48,847 bases of DNA from Clostridia bacterium (GTDB lineage Bacteria; Bacillota; Clostridia; Oscillospirales; CAG-272): NCBI GenBank assembly GCA_017456905.1, contig JAFTIL010000023.1:1-48847 (forward strand), in the 5' to 3' direction. The notes below the pieces were generated by a model. That model was not told the DNA's origin. It searched no databases and was given only the letters and a program-made list of their open reading frames with translations. Below, piece after piece: positions 7,186 through 14,925 of the stretch. Each line of letters begins with the position of its first letter. Positions within the stretch are counted from its first letter, which is position 1. Position numbers and translations under genes: made by a program.

Positions 7186-8622
7186 ATGAAAGCTACGTAT
7201 ATCAAGGGCCTTTCCCTGCTGATGGCTCTTTTGATGTTCCTTACCCTGCTCGTCGCCTGCAACGGCTCGGGCAACAATCCCGCCGACTCCAAGGAGAACG
7301 AGTCTGCCGCAGCGACCGTTACGGAAAAAGAGACCGAACCTCCCGAAACCGAGCCTGCTCCCCTTACTGAGGCTGAGGCCAAAGCACTTCTGACGGCCGC
7401 TTTCAACGCCTCCGAGGCCAAAACTGCTTACGCCAATACAGTCACAGCCAAAATGACCATGGAAGGCACGGCCCTTATGGATATGGTGATCCGTGAAACG
7501 GTCAGCGGCAACGACCTCATGTTGGAGGCTGAGTTCGGTGAGTTCAAGTCTGCCTTCACCTTCGTGGGTAACAACGTATATATCTCCGAGGACGACGGAA
7601 AGTATGCTGTTACCCTGACAGACGAGCAAAGAACCGAGGCTCTGGAGATTGTTCGCCTCTCGAGTCTCAGCGAGGCTACCGACACCTCCTTCCTGTCCTC
7701 TGCAGACGTGTTTGTGGGTCTTTCGGGCGAGAAGCAGGCCGACGGCTCCACCCTGCTGACCGCCACCGATCTCAACGACGAGACCAAGATTTTGATGAGC
7801 GGAGACGAAAGCATGGTGGTCACGATCAAGACCTGCAAGCTGACGGTCAATGCCGATGGCCTGTTGACAGGGCTTGTGCTGGCTTACAATCTCACTCTAC
7901 CCGAAACCGATTTCTCCGCCGCTATGAGCATGGATGCCGAGATCGCTCAGACCACGGTCTACGACGGTGTGACAGTCTCCGCTCCCGCAGATGCCGACAC
8001 CTACGTCCAAGAGTCCTACGAAGCTGTTTTTGAAGGCACCGTTCCTCTGAACAGCCTGATGGCGGCCGCAAAGATGCCTCTGGACAGCGAAAGCTACACC
8101 ATCGGTGATGCCGAGAGCGGCGCAGATCCTCAGGCACAGATGGATCTGCTCATGCAGTTCCCCCATCTCTACGCTGACAAGAGCTTCACCATCCGCGGCA
8201 CCGTGGTGGAAGAAGATGACCTCCTGTATTTCGCACTGGGCGACGGCTATCTGATGCTGGATTATGGCGAAGACGTGCTGGGCCCCCTTGTCGGTGACGT
8301 GATCACCGTCAACGCCAAGTTTGAGAAAGTGCTCAACGGCGAGGATACGGATTTCTTCAGCTATTGCTTCTATTTTGAAAGCTACGAGATCGTGGAGCGT
8401 GCCAAGGGTCCCAACGGCGGCACCTATATGTTCGTTGATGTCAATTCTTCTCTGAACGTGCGTCCCGCACCTACCACGGCGGGCAACAGCCCCATCACCT
8501 CCCTTTTGAGAGGCGAGATCGTGGAGGTTTTGGAGATCGTGGACGGTTGGGCAAAGATCGTCTTTGAAGATGCCGAAAGCGGTTACGCTTACGTCAGCGC
8601 ACAATATCTGTCCGAATCCTGA
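7186..8622 (+). CDS. Lipoprotein with C-terminal SH3b (SH3-like) domain
   Basis: The 478-residue product has a lipoprotein signal with lipobox LVAC (cysteine 25), then an acidic Glu/Thr-rich linker to about 65. A large beta-rich region (about 65-260) has alternating short strands like LolA/LppX-type ligand-binding lipoproteins; that comparison is by pattern only. A segment near 325-385 (FTIRGTVVEEDD ... GDVITVNAKFEKV) resembles an OB fold. The last 65 residues form a bacterial SH3 domain (SSLNVRPAPTT ... GEIVEVLEIVDGWAKI), which typically binds peptidoglycan or peptides. Location is the outer face of the membrane. It is monocistronic, with its own promoter and terminator, and divergent from the MFS gene. 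The role is not established. Confidence 0.8.
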   Translation: MKATYIKGLSLLMALLMFLTLLVACNGSGNNPADSKENESAAATVTEKETEPPETEPAPLTEAEAKALLTAAFNASEAKTAYANTVTAKMTMEGTALMDMVIRETVSGNDLMLEAEFGEFKSAFTFVGNNVYISEDDGKYAVTLTDEQRTEALEIVRLSSLSEATDTSFLSSADVFVGLSGEKQADGSTLLTATDLNDETKILMSGDESMVVTIKTCKLTVNADGLLTGLVLAYNLTLPETDFSAAMSMDAEIAQTTVYDGVTVSAPADADTYVQESYEAVFEGTVPLNSLMAAAKMPLDSESYTIGDAESGADPQAQMDLLMQFPHLYADKSFTIRGTVVEEDDLLYFALGDGYLMLDYGEDVLGPLVGDVITVNAKFEKVLNGEDTDFFSYCFYFESYEIVERAKGPNGGTYMFVDVNSSLNVRPAPTTAGNSPITSLLRGEIVEVLEIVDGWAKIVFEDAESGYAYVSAQYLSES

Positions 8623-8632
8623 AAATAAAACA

Positions 8633-8668
8633 GATCCCTCCCGCGTTCATGCAGGAGGGATCCTTTTT
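8633..8668. terminator. Terminator between the SH3b lipoprotein and the nucleoside permease
   Basis: A 9-bp stem GATCCCTCC/GGAGGGATC with a 12-base loop and a T5 tail on the plus strand. A-rich flanks allow it to work for the convergent minus-strand operon as well. Confidence 0.8.
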
Positions 8669-8684
8669 ATTTGCTTATCAACGT

Positions 8685-9653
8685 TCAGCGTTCCTCGCGG
8701 TAATAGTTCACGCCGAGACCTGCAGGGGGCTGGTTCTCGCGCTTGTTACGCACGCTGGTGATGGCTAATACGATGATGGTGACCACGTAGGGAAGCATTT
8801 TGAGGAGGGGCGTTGCGGTCATGCTGAGGTGCAGACCGGGGATGGAGGGAATGTAACTGCCCGCCACGAAAAGAGCACCGAACACCACCGAGCCAAAGAT
8901 ACTGATATGGGGTCTCCACAGGGTGAAGATTACGAGCGCAATGGCGAGCCAACCGTAGGTCTCGATGCTGAGGTAGGCCTCCTGAGAGCCTGCGTAGTCC
9001 ATCACGTAGAAGAGACCGCCCAGACCTGCAATGCCGCTGCCCACGATGGTAGCCACGTACTTATACGCCGAGACGTTGATGCCCACAGCATCAGCGGTGG
9101 CGGGGTTTTCACCTACTGCACGGAGATGGAGACCCACCTTGGTACGGGTAAGCACGTAGGAAGCCACCAAAGCGATGATGATAGCCAGAAGCACCATGGG
9201 ACCGCAATAGCGGAGCGCGCTACCGGGCATATGCACAGAGAAGGGATAGCGGAAATAGGTCAGTGCCTTGAGATACATATGGCCTTCCAGGTTAGAGAAA
9301 ATGAATTTCATCAGGCCCACACCGAAGATGGTCATGGTCAGACCCGTTACGTTCTGATTTGCCTTGAGGGAAACGGTGAGGAATGCGTACAGAAGGCCCA
9401 TAGCGCCTGCCACCAGGAAGGACCCGATAATGCCGAGGATGACCACCAGCACGGCGGGTACGTTCCCTGCTGTCATGCAAGCTTGAAGAACGGCACAACC
9501 GCCTGCGGCGCCCATACACATAATACCGGGAATACCCAGGTTGAGGTGGCCGACCTTTTCGGTAATGATCTCACCGGTACAGCCGTAAAGGAAAGTCATG
9601 CCCAGGGGGATGGCACTCATCAAATAGCCGAAAATACTGGATAATATGTTCAT
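8685..9653 (-). CDS. Nucleoside-type ABC transporter permease (NupQ/YufQ-like)
   Basis: This is a membrane subunit of a BMP-dependent importer, probably for nucleosides. The 322-residue product has about 9-10 hydrophobic spans and family-typical strings: GCTGEIITEKVGHLNLGIPGIM at the N-terminus, the cytoplasmic coupling region LRAVGENPATADAVGINV, and GLGGLFYVMDYAGSQ. The ATG at 9653 overlaps the stop of the other permease gene by 4 bases (ATGA), implying coupled translation, and GGAGGAG lies upstream. It is the last gene of the importer operon. Confidence 0.92.
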   Translation of the reverse strand: MNILSSIFGYLMSAIPLGMTFLYGCTGEIITEKVGHLNLGIPGIMCMGAAGGCAVLQACMTAGNVPAVLVVILGIIGSFLVAGAMGLLYAFLTVSLKANQNVTGLTMTIFGVGLMKFIFSNLEGHMYLKALTYFRYPFSVHMPGSALRYCGPMVLLAIIIALVASYVLTRTKVGLHLRAVGENPATADAVGINVSAYKYVATIVGSGIAGLGGLFYVMDYAGSQEAYLSIETYGWLAIALVIFTLWRPHISIFGSVVFGALFVAGSYIPSIPGLHLSMTATPLLKMLPYVVTIIVLAITSVRNKRENQPPAGLGVNYYREER

Positions 9654-10786
9654 GCCTGCTCCTCCTTTTGCTTTTGGCTACGGAATACGACTTTATAATT
9701 GATGAAGAACTCACAACCAATGATAAAGAACAAAATAACACCGGTGACGATATCGGGGAAAGCACCGCGGATATTGAAATCCTGGGACACCTGAGCCGCG
9801 CCCTGGTTCAAGAAAACGATGAGGAAGGAGGTCAGCACCATGAAGAGGGGGTTGAACTTACCCAACCAAGAGACCATGATGGCCGTAAAGCCCTGGCCTC
9901 CGGCAGATTCGGTGGTGACGGTGTGGTCGAGGCCGCCAACGATCAGAAAGCCTGCCAGACCGCAAATGGCACCGGACACGATCATGGTTCGAATAATGAC
10001 CTTGGGGACGCTGATGCCGATATAGCGGGCGGTGTTATTGCTCTCACCCACTACGGATATCTCATAACCGTGCTTACTGTACTTGAGATAGATGAACATA
10101 CCCACGGTCAATGCGGCGACGATGAGCAGGATCAGGAAATAGTCGTTGCCCAGCACGTCTCCCAGCAGGACAGGCAGATGTCCATGCTCCAGGCGCCCCA
10201 GGGAGCTGGAGCCGTCGGGTGTCCATACCAGAAGGAAATAGGCCACGAGGTAGGTGGCAACGTAGTTCATCATGAGGGTAAAGAGGGTCTCGTTGGTATT
10301 GAACTTCGCCTTGAAAATGGCGGGGATCAAGCCCCAGATGGCGCCTGCCACGACAGCCGCTACAAGCATACAAAGAATGATCACCCAGTTGGGTGCGTTA
10401 CCGCCCAGATAGTACATACAAGCAGTGGTCGCCAGACAGCCCACCAAGACCTGTCCCTCGGCACCTGTGTTCCAGAATTTCATACGGAAGGCAGGGGTAA
10501 CGGCCAAGGAAATACACAAAAGGATGGCAATATCCTTAAGGAGCTTCCAGATACGGCGTTTGGAGCCGAAGGAGCCCTTGATCATGGCTTCATACATTTC
10601 AAAGGGGTTGCGTCCCACCAAAACCAAGGTGATGAGGCCGCAGACCAGCAGTGCCGCCAAAATGGCAATGATACGGATGGCCCAGGACTTCCACCAAGGG
10701 ATGGTATCCCGCTTGACGATATGGAACAGGGGTTCACGGACGCGGGAGGTTTTTTCCGTCGTTTTTTTCATTTGATTATTCGTCAC
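9650..10786 (-). CDS. Nucleoside-type ABC transporter permease (NupP/YufP-like)
   Basis: Second membrane subunit of the BMP-type importer. It has about 10 spans, with FRMKFWNTGAEGQVLVGC, FNTNETLFTLMMNY and GLAGFLIVGGLDHTVTT as family-typical stretches. The likely start is GTG 10786 (378 residues), because GAAGGAGG lies 9 bases upstream. The in-frame ATG at 10795 abuts the ribosome-binding site, and a further ATG at 10771 lies too far from it. With the GTG start the gene overlaps the ATPase stop by 11 bases, consistent with translational coupling. The N-terminal 40 residues are polar and basic. Confidence 0.88.
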   Translation of the reverse strand: MTNNQMKKTTEKTSRVREPLFHIVKRDTIPWWKSWAIRIIAILAALLVCGLITLVLVGRNPFEMYEAMIKGSFGSKRRIWKLLKDIAILLCISLAVTPAFRMKFWNTGAEGQVLVGCLATTACMYYLGGNAPNWVIILCMLVAAVVAGAIWGLIPAIFKAKFNTNETLFTLMMNYVATYLVAYFLLVWTPDGSSSLGRLEHGHLPVLLGDVLGNDYFLILLIVAALTVGMFIYLKYSKHGYEISVVGESNNTARYIGISVPKVIIRTMIVSGAICGLAGFLIVGGLDHTVTTESAGGQGFTAIMVSWLGKFNPLFMVLTSFLIVFLNQGAAQVSQDFNIRGAFPDIVTGVILFFIIGCEFFINYKVVFRSQKQKEEQA

Positions 10787-12365
10787 GGGTAGCATCCTCC
10801 TTCATCTCAGAATTTTGAGGTTCGGCGGCAGAAGCTTCGGAAGAAATCGTCGTTTTCGTCATGAGCAGGCCCACCTCTTCCTTAGTGGCGGTACGGCCGT
10901 CCACGATGCCCGTAATGCGGCCGGAATTGATGACCATGATGCGGTCACACAGCTCGAGAAGCACGTCCAGATCTTCGCCCACGAAGATAATGGCCGTCCC
11001 TGCATCTTTTTGTGCGTTGAGCAGGTTATAGATGGCATAAGAGGAGTTAATGTCCAGACCTCGCACAGGGTAAGCCACCATAAGCACGGTAGGCGCGGAA
11101 GCGATCTCACGACCTACCAGAACCTTTTGGACGTTACCGCCCGACAGACGGCGCACGGGGGTACTGACACCGGGAGTCACCACCTCCAGGCTTTCAATGA
11201 TATGCTCTGCCAGGTCCTTGGGGCGTTTGCGGTCAAGGAATATAGAATGTCCCTTGCGGTAGCTGCGGAGCATCATGTTATCCGTCATGTCCATATTGCC
11301 CACCAGGCCCATGCCCAAACGGTCCTCGGGCACGAAGGACAGACGGACACCCAGATCTCTGATCTGCAGAGGCGTCTTATCGCGGAGATTGACGGTCTCT
11401 CCCGTTTTGGGGTTAGCATAGGAGATCTGACCGCCATCCAGGTGTTGCAGTCCCGCGATGGATTCCAGCAGCTCTCTCTGGCCCGAGCCTGCGATACCTG
11501 CGATACCCAGGATCTCGCCGCTTCTGGCGGTGAAAGAAATATTGTCCAGGAGGGGCAGTCCCTCAGAGGACGTACAATGTATATTCGACACGACCAAGCG
11601 ATCCACAGGATCCTTGGGTTCGGAGCGTTCGATATTTAAAACGACCTTCTTACCCACCATCATTTCAGTAAGGCTGTTTTCGTCAGCCTCATGAGTATTC
11701 ACGGTGGCAATGTGCTCACCTCGGCGCAGAACCGCCACACGGTCAGTCAGGGACAGCACCTCGTGGAGCTTGTGGGTAATGATGATCACGGATTTTCCGT
11801 CGTCACGCATACGGCGCAGGACGGCAAACAGCTTTTCGGTCTCCTGGGGGGTGAGCACTGCGGTAGGCTCGTCCAGGATGAGGATGTCGGCATTGCGGTA
11901 GAGCACCTTGATAATCTCCACCGTTTGCTTTTCGGATACGGACATTTCATAGATCTTCTTATGGGGATCCATGTGGAAGCCGTAGCGCTCAGTGATCTCC
12001 TTGACACGGGCTTCGGCCTCTGCACGGGAATAACGCTTGTCATCCTTCACGCCAAGGATGATGTTTTCGGTAGCGGTGAACACATCCACCAGTTTGAAGT
12101 GCTGATGGACCATACCGATCTTGTGAGCAAAGGCATCCTTCGGAGACTTGATGACAACCTCTTCCCCGTCCACGTAAATATGGCCTTCGTCAGGGAAATA
12201 AATGCCCGAGATCATATTCATAAGGGTGGTCTTACCACACCCGTTCTCGCCGAGAATGGCCAGGATCTCACCTCGATATACCGTCAAATCCACGTTATTG
12301 TTAGCCACTACGCTACCAAACCGTTTGGACACGTTTTTCATTTCAAGTGCAACAGGCTTGTTCAC
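10776..12365 (-). CDS. Nucleoside-type ABC transporter ATPase with two nucleotide-binding domains (NupO/YufO-like)
   Basis: The 529-residue protein contains two tandem ABC domains, as in the sugar/nucleoside importer ATPases. Domain 1 (about 5-245) has Walker A GENGCGKTT and Walker B ILILDEPTAVL, with the signature degenerate (MSVSEKQTVEI). Domain 2 (about 255-500) has a degenerate Walker A (GIAGSGQREL), the signature LSGGNVQKVLVGRE, and VLMVAYPVRGLD in place of a canonical Walker B Asp-Glu. Such asymmetry is normal for this family. The start is a GTG at 12365 with GGAGG 6 bases upstream. A terminator-like hairpin separates it from the upstream binding-protein gene. Confidence 0.92.
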   Translation of the reverse strand: MNKPVALEMKNVSKRFGSVVANNNVDLTVYRGEILAILGENGCGKTTLMNMISGIYFPDEGHIYVDGEEVVIKSPKDAFAHKIGMVHQHFKLVDVFTATENIILGVKDDKRYSRAEAEARVKEITERYGFHMDPHKKIYEMSVSEKQTVEIIKVLYRNADILILDEPTAVLTPQETEKLFAVLRRMRDDGKSVIIITHKLHEVLSLTDRVAVLRRGEHIATVNTHEADENSLTEMMVGKKVVLNIERSEPKDPVDRLVVSNIHCTSSEGLPLLDNISFTARSGEILGIAGIAGSGQRELLESIAGLQHLDGGQISYANPKTGETVNLRDKTPLQIRDLGVRLSFVPEDRLGMGLVGNMDMTDNMMLRSYRKGHSIFLDRKRPKDLAEHIIESLEVVTPGVSTPVRRLSGGNVQKVLVGREIASAPTVLMVAYPVRGLDINSSYAIYNLLNAQKDAGTAIIFVGEDLDVLLELCDRIMVINSGRITGIVDGRTATKEEVGLLMTKTTISSEASAAEPQNSEMKEDATRDE

Positions 12366-12426
12366 CGAGTACCTCCGTTTATGATTGATGTATTTGGATG
12401 TATTGGGTTATAAAGGGAGTATAACT

Positions 12427-12462
12427 AAAAAAGCAGAATGAGCCGGGGTAAAAGCCCCGGCT
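12427..12462 (-). terminator. Intra-operon terminator/attenuator after the BMP lipoprotein gene
   Basis: On the minus strand AGCCGGGG and CCCCGGCT pair around a short loop, extended by further AT pairs, and are followed by TTTTTT (12427-12434). It lies between the binding-protein stop (12484) and the ATPase start (12365). It probably lets only part of transcription continue, giving more binding protein than membrane complex. Confidence 0.8.
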
Positions 12463-12483
12463 ATTCTGTTTCAATTAAGTCAA

Positions 12484-13707
12484 TTAACCGAAATTGGTGT
12501 TCAGCAGAGTGATACCGTCGATCTTGACATCGAAGTAAGGAGCGGACATGATCTCAGACTCGCTGAAATAACCATCCTTGATAACTTCCTTGTCCTCAAC
12601 CTTGTGAGAGGTCAGGGGCTTGCCATCAACGGTGAAGTTAGCAGTATCGAAAACGTGGGTGGTGCCTGCAACCAGAGCAGCCTTGACCTCTTCGATCTTG
12701 GCGACGGTGCCCTCTGCGGCAGCGGTGGTGTTAACGTCGGTCAGAACAACGGAACCGGTAGCAATGGTACCGCACCAGTCAGTAGCGATAGCCTCACCCT
12801 TGATGGCCTGCTCGCAGATGTACTGGATATAGGGAGCCCAGTTAATTCTGGAGGACACGATGAAAGTCTTGGGGCAATGCTCAACGGTGGAGCCATTGTA
12901 AGACACGTTGGGCACGTTCATTTCCTCGCAAGCGGAGGGAGCGCCCATGGAGTCGGCGTGCTGGCTGATCAGCACACAGCCGCCCTCGATGAGAGCCATA
13001 GCGGTGTTCTTCTCGGCGGTCTCGTCGTACCAGCTACCGGTGAACTGAACGTCCATGGTAACGCTGGGGCAAACGGACTTAGCACCCAGATAGAAAGAGG
13101 TGTAACCGGAGATAACCTCGGCGTAGGTGAATGCGCCGACATAGCCCATCTTAGCCTGCTCAGCAGTGATGGTGCCTGCCTCGATCATCTCGTTGAGCTT
13201 CATACCTGCGGCAACGCCTGCAAGGTAACGGCCCTCATAGATGGAAGCGAAAGCATTGTGGTAGTTAGCAAGACCGGCGGTGTGAGCGTTGGTACCGGTG
13301 GCGTGGCAGAACTGAACGGTGGGGTTCTCTTCTGCAGCCTTCTTCATATGAGTCTCGTGGCCAAAGCTATCTGCGAAGATGATATCGCAGCCGTCGTCAA
13401 CCAGGTCAAGTGCAGCGTCGTAGCACTCGTTGGACTCGGGGATATTTCTCTTGATGATGACCTGTTCGTCGGTCAGGCCCAGAGCTGCCTTAGCGGCCAT
13501 GATGCCGTTGATGAAGTTGAGGTCGTAGGTGGAATCCTCGTCGTGGAGCAGGATAACGCCCAGCTTGAGTTCTTCCTTGGCAATAGGAGCAAGGGTAACT
13601 TCTTCCTTGCCATTCTCGGGGCCATTACCTTCGCCGCAAGAGGCAAACACGGAAACGCAAGTCAGAACCATGAGCAGAGCCAGCGCGAGAGACAAAATCT
13701 TCTTCAT
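12484..13707 (-). CDS. BMP family nucleoside-binding lipoprotein
   Basis: This is a substrate-binding lipoprotein of the BmpA/PnrA/Med family, delivering purine nucleosides to the permeases downstream. The 407-residue product has lipobox FASC (cysteine 24), a short Gly/Glu-rich linker, and then the periplasmic-binding-protein fold (LGVILLHDEDSTYDLNF; GCDIIFADSFGHE; QFCHATGTNAHTAG). Family strings FASIYEGRYLAGVAAG and GYVGAFTYAEVISGYTSFYLGAKSV are also present. The ATG at 13707 follows AAGGAGA. Its place downstream of xpt supports purine nucleoside or base uptake. Substrate specificity cannot be read from the sequence. Confidence 0.92.
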   Translation of the reverse strand: MKKILSLALALLMVLTCVSVFASCGEGNGPENGKEEVTLAPIAKEELKLGVILLHDEDSTYDLNFINGIMAAKAALGLTDEQVIIKRNIPESNECYDAALDLVDDGCDIIFADSFGHETHMKKAAEENPTVQFCHATGTNAHTAGLANYHNAFASIYEGRYLAGVAAGMKLNEMIEAGTITAEQAKMGYVGAFTYAEVISGYTSFYLGAKSVCPSVTMDVQFTGSWYDETAEKNTAMALIEGGCVLISQHADSMGAPSACEEMNVPNVSYNGSTVEHCPKTFIVSSRINWAPYIQYICEQAIKGEAIATDWCGTIATGSVVLTDVNTTAAAEGTVAKIEEVKAALVAGTTHVFDTANFTVDGKPLTSHKVEDKEVIKDGYFSESEIMSAPYFDVKIDGITLLNTNFG

Positions 13708-13812
13708 TTTCTTTCTCCTTCAATGTCTTAAAAGACAAAAAATATTTATGAACAGCTCTGAGAGCCGAACATCAAAAAATTAATGAAAAAACATGGAACT
13801 CAGTATACTTTC

Positions 13813-13841
13813 ATTTTATCACAAACGCCTTCGAATTACAA
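13813..13841 (-). promoter_or_regulatory. Probable promoter of the nucleoside importer operon
   Basis: Minus strand TTGTAA (13836-13841), 17 bases, TAAAAT (13813-13818). The leader is about 100 bases. No purine riboswitch core was found in it. Confidence 0.5.
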
Positions 13842-13927
13842 GAGACAGAAGTCACAAGATGTCGCTGTGTGACGAAGAATGTTTTAGAGATTTTCATCAA
13901 ACCGTCACAAACGGTACGGGATCTCGG

Positions 13928-14500
13928 TCAAATAAAGGTGATGCCTTTCTCTACGCTCATGGAAGAAATGCGGGCCAGGGACTCCACTCTCACCCCACGG
14001 CCGCGGATCTCGTCTCCGCCCTTTTGGTAGGTCTTTTCAACGAACACACCCGCGCCCACGATGGTGGCTCCCGCCTGCTCGCAGAGGTCGATCAAGCCGT
14101 GGAGCGCCTGTCCGCGTGCCAAAAAATCGTCGATGAGCAGAACTCTGTCCTCGGGGCCCAGCATGGCCTTGGGAATCACCGCGGTGTGGTCAGTGTTATG
14201 GGTAAAGGAGTGGACGTTAGAAGCATAAACCTCTCCCGTCATATTGTTGCTCTTGGATTTTTTCGCAAAGACCACAGGAACGTCAAAGGGAACGGCACAG
14301 AGGCAAGCCAGGCCGATACCCGAAGCCTCGATGGTCAGGATTTTATTGATGCCTTCGTCCTTAAACAAACGATAAAATTCTTTGGCAAGCTCACTGATAA
14401 AGCACACGTCGATCTGTTGGTTCAGGAACATACCGACCTTCAATACGTCCCCATCCTCGATGATACCGTCTTTTCTGATACGATCCTCCATCAGCTTCAT
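13928..14500 (-). CDS. xpt: Xanthine phosphoribosyltransferase
   Basis: Xpt converts xanthine and PRPP to XMP in purine salvage in the cytoplasm. The 190-residue product matches the Bacillus enzyme in length (about 194). It shows N-terminal DRI.KDG, the base-binding IEASGIGLA (57-65), the charged KKSKS.NM loop (80-87), and the PRPP-binding motif VLLIDDFLARGQA (120-132). The ATG at 14500 is taken from homology of the N-terminus; an in-frame ATG three codons downstream is less likely. It is upstream of, and on the same strand as, the nucleoside importer, 220 bases away with separate promoters, giving an import-plus-salvage unit. Confidence 0.93.
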   Translation of the reverse strand: MKLMEDRIRKDGIIEDGDVLKVGMFLNQQIDVCFISELAKEFYRLFKDEGINKILTIEASGIGLACLCAVPFDVPVVFAKKSKSNNMTGEVYASNVHSFTHNTDHTAVIPKAMLGPEDRVLLIDDFLARGQALHGLIDLCEQAGATIVGAGVFVEKTYQKGGDEIRGRGVRVESLARISSMSVEKGITFI

Positions 14501-14536
14501 ACACGCTCATCCTCCATATGAAAAATAATCATATTT

Positions 14537-14565
14537 ATTATACAATAAAGCCAAAAAAATTGCAA
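14537..14565 (-). promoter_or_regulatory. Sigma-A promoter of xpt
   Basis: Minus strand TTGCAA (14560-14565), 17 bases, TATAAT (14537-14542). The leader is only about 30 bases, leaving no room for a purine riboswitch. Confidence 0.75.
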
Positions 14566-14823
14566 TAGGACAACCGCATTTTTCGTCGAAAAAAAGCAAG
14601 CTTTTTTCCTTGAGCATCGGAGGATCGCGGGCCGTTTTTTAAGTTTCTATCTTCTTATTATATGTCAAATCAAAAGCCTTTCGAAAAATAGCTTTTTATC
14701 TTGGCAAATGCTCCCAAATCCTCCTTCAAACGCCCGTTTTTCGTCATTTTGAACATGCCCATTCAAAATGTGAGCCATTTTTGCCGTAATTCCTACAAAA
14801 TTGAACAAATTTTCAAAAGACAC
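14566..14823. other. AT-rich divergent spacer between xpt and the ABC exporter, with a 9-bp inverted repeat
   Basis: No gene is supportable here. A perfect inverted repeat CATTTTGAA (14745-14753) / TTCAAAATG (14762-14770) with an 8-base spacer lies 54 bases upstream of the exporter's -35, where a regulator could bind. A smaller GC-poor palindrome (AAAAAAGC/GCTTTTTT) occurs near 14593. An in-frame upstream TTG at 14701 extends the exporter ORF but is upstream of the promoter and is rejected. Confidence 0.5.
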
Positions 14824-14851
14824 TTGCTTTTTTTTGAAAATATGTTAAAAT
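14824..14851 (+). promoter_or_regulatory. Promoter of the ABC-DUF1854-ABC operon
   Basis: TTGCTT (14824-14829), 16 bases, TAAAAT (14846-14851). It lies 74 bases upstream of the ATG at 14926. Confidence 0.55.
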
Positions 14852-14925
14852 GCAGGCAAATCAAGCGTTTTTGTGACCCCGCCCAAAGGCTATGCTTCAA
14901 TCTTACAGGCAAAGGAAGTGATCTC

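Noticed and set aside
14501-14565. Purine riboswitch upstream of xpt
   Set aside because: The promoter leaves a leader of only about 30 bases and no purine aptamer core is seen there or upstream of the BMP gene.
14701-14925. 75-residue N-terminal extension of the first ABC half-exporter
   Set aside because: It begins with TTG upstream of the likely promoter at 14824-14851; ATG 14926 has a ribosome-binding site.
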